NCBI GenBank assembly: GCA_003695725.1 | Contig: RFHX01000343.1 | Span: 1-6,294 of the forward strand | DNA: 6,294 bases | Direction: 5' to 3' | Origin: Candidatus Schekmanbacteria bacterium | Lineage (GTDB): Bacteria; Schekmanbacteria; GWA2-38-11; J061 | Shown: piece after piece, positions 5,834 to 6,294 of the stretch | Layout of the letters: every line of letters begins with the position of its first letter | How positions within the stretch are numbered: position 1 is the first letter of the stretch | Notes under the pieces: generated by a model | What the model was told of the DNA's origin: nothing | Seen by the model: the letters and a program-made list of their open reading frames with translations, nothing else | Database searches by the model: none | Translations under genes and position numbers: made by a program

Positions 5834-6292
5834 CTAATTATTAGAAAAAAAATTTCTTATTTTATGCCATAAGCCGCTTCCAATCATTTCGTCTGCAATT
5901 TTTAAAATATGCTTCACATTTTCCAACACATCACTGTCTCCGGGCCAATTTCTTTGGAGAATTTCAGGATCTATAGAATTGGTTATCTTATTTATCAGAT
6001 AAGCGGCAATTACAATATCGTCTGCATAACCAAATGCACCAAGTATTGCTTCAGGCATAAGGTCGAATGGAAGAACGAAGTATCCGATGGCAAAAGCAAT
6101 TTTTCTTTTTTCTTCTATAGGCACATCTTTATCCATCATCAGTTTACAAAGGAGATAAAAAAGGTCCGGGGCAAGAAGGATATATTCTTGCCATTTAGAA
6201 TCTTTCCCTGAATCAGATTTCAGCCACTCAAGAACTTTTTTTCTTAAATTTAAATAAAAATCTTCATTTTCTTTTGATCCTAAATTATACAT
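5834..6292 (-). CDS. DUF1232 / YkvA-like protein
   Basis: 152 aa if the start is ATG 6292, only two bases from the right edge. The ribosome binding site and any N-terminal extension lie outside the window, so the start is provisional. The family signature is at residues 68-100: AIGYFVLPFDLMPEAILGAF, then GYADD (88-92) and a hydrophobic stretch. In the family this appears as a YxxxPxDxxPD...GxxDD pattern (DUF1232, Pfam PF06803, as in Bacillus YkvA) and is thought to be a membrane-associated helical hairpin of unknown function. The flanks are helical and charged: residues 10-30 Lys/Glu-rich, and 105-152 a C-terminal region that includes the NWPGDSDVLE segment. It is convergent with the propeller gene, with a 10-nt gap between stop codons and no GC-rich terminator hairpin there. 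It has no visible link to the other genes. Confidence 0.82.
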   Translation of the reverse strand: MYNLGSKENEDFYLNLRKKVLEWLKSDSGKDSKWQEYILLAPDLFYLLCKLMMDKDVPIEEKRKIAFAIGYFVLPFDLMPEAILGAFGYADDIVIAAYLINKITNSIDPEILQRNWPGDSDVLENVKHILKIADEMIGSGLWHKIRNFFSNN

Positions 6293-6294
6293 AT

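Noticed and set aside
5821-5864. Bidirectional terminator between the convergent genes (TAAAATA...TATTTTA, CTAATTATTAG)
   Set aside because: The arms are short and almost entirely A/T with no GC-rich stem, so a stable hairpin is unlikely.

Overview
This is an AT-rich bacterial window of about 6.3 kb. It has compact gene spacing, purine-rich Shine-Dalgarno sites (GGAGG, GAGGAG) and an intrinsic terminator. The small two-cluster ferredoxin and the DUF169 proteins point to an anaerobic or micro-aerobic bacterium. I cannot name the lineage from sequence alone. No rRNA, tRNA, CRISPR or insertion sequence was seen.

Layout. Bases 1-764 (minus) hold the 5' part of a short-chain dehydrogenase gene whose 3' end runs off the left edge. 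A strong intrinsic terminator (781-819, minus) lies just upstream of it. Bases 841-3904 (minus) form one five-gene run, transcribed right to left with gaps of 28, 21, 44 and 58 nt. In order of transcription these are a DUF169 protein with a C-terminal PCP_red-like domain, a plain DUF169 protein, a 2[4Fe-4S] ferredoxin, and two paralogous proteins of 178 and 175 aa with four shared cysteines and an MHLTHPxHP motif. A 149-nt divergent intergenic region (3905-4053) carries a small palindrome and candidate promoters for both directions. Bases 4054-5823 (plus) encode a secreted protein that reads as a seven-bladed beta-propeller with an inserted domain. Bases 5834-6292 (minus) encode a DUF1232/YkvA-like protein, convergent with the propeller gene.

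How the genes may work together. The five-gene run ends at a clear terminator and combines two DUF169 proteins, an electron carrier and a duplicated Cys-rich protein. That makes it the most interesting part of the window: a plausible uncharacterised redox or cofactor-related module. Its substrate cannot be read from the sequence, and the PCP_red resemblance does not make this a chlorophyll gene cluster. The dehydrogenase, the propeller and the YkvA-like gene show no visible functional link to it.
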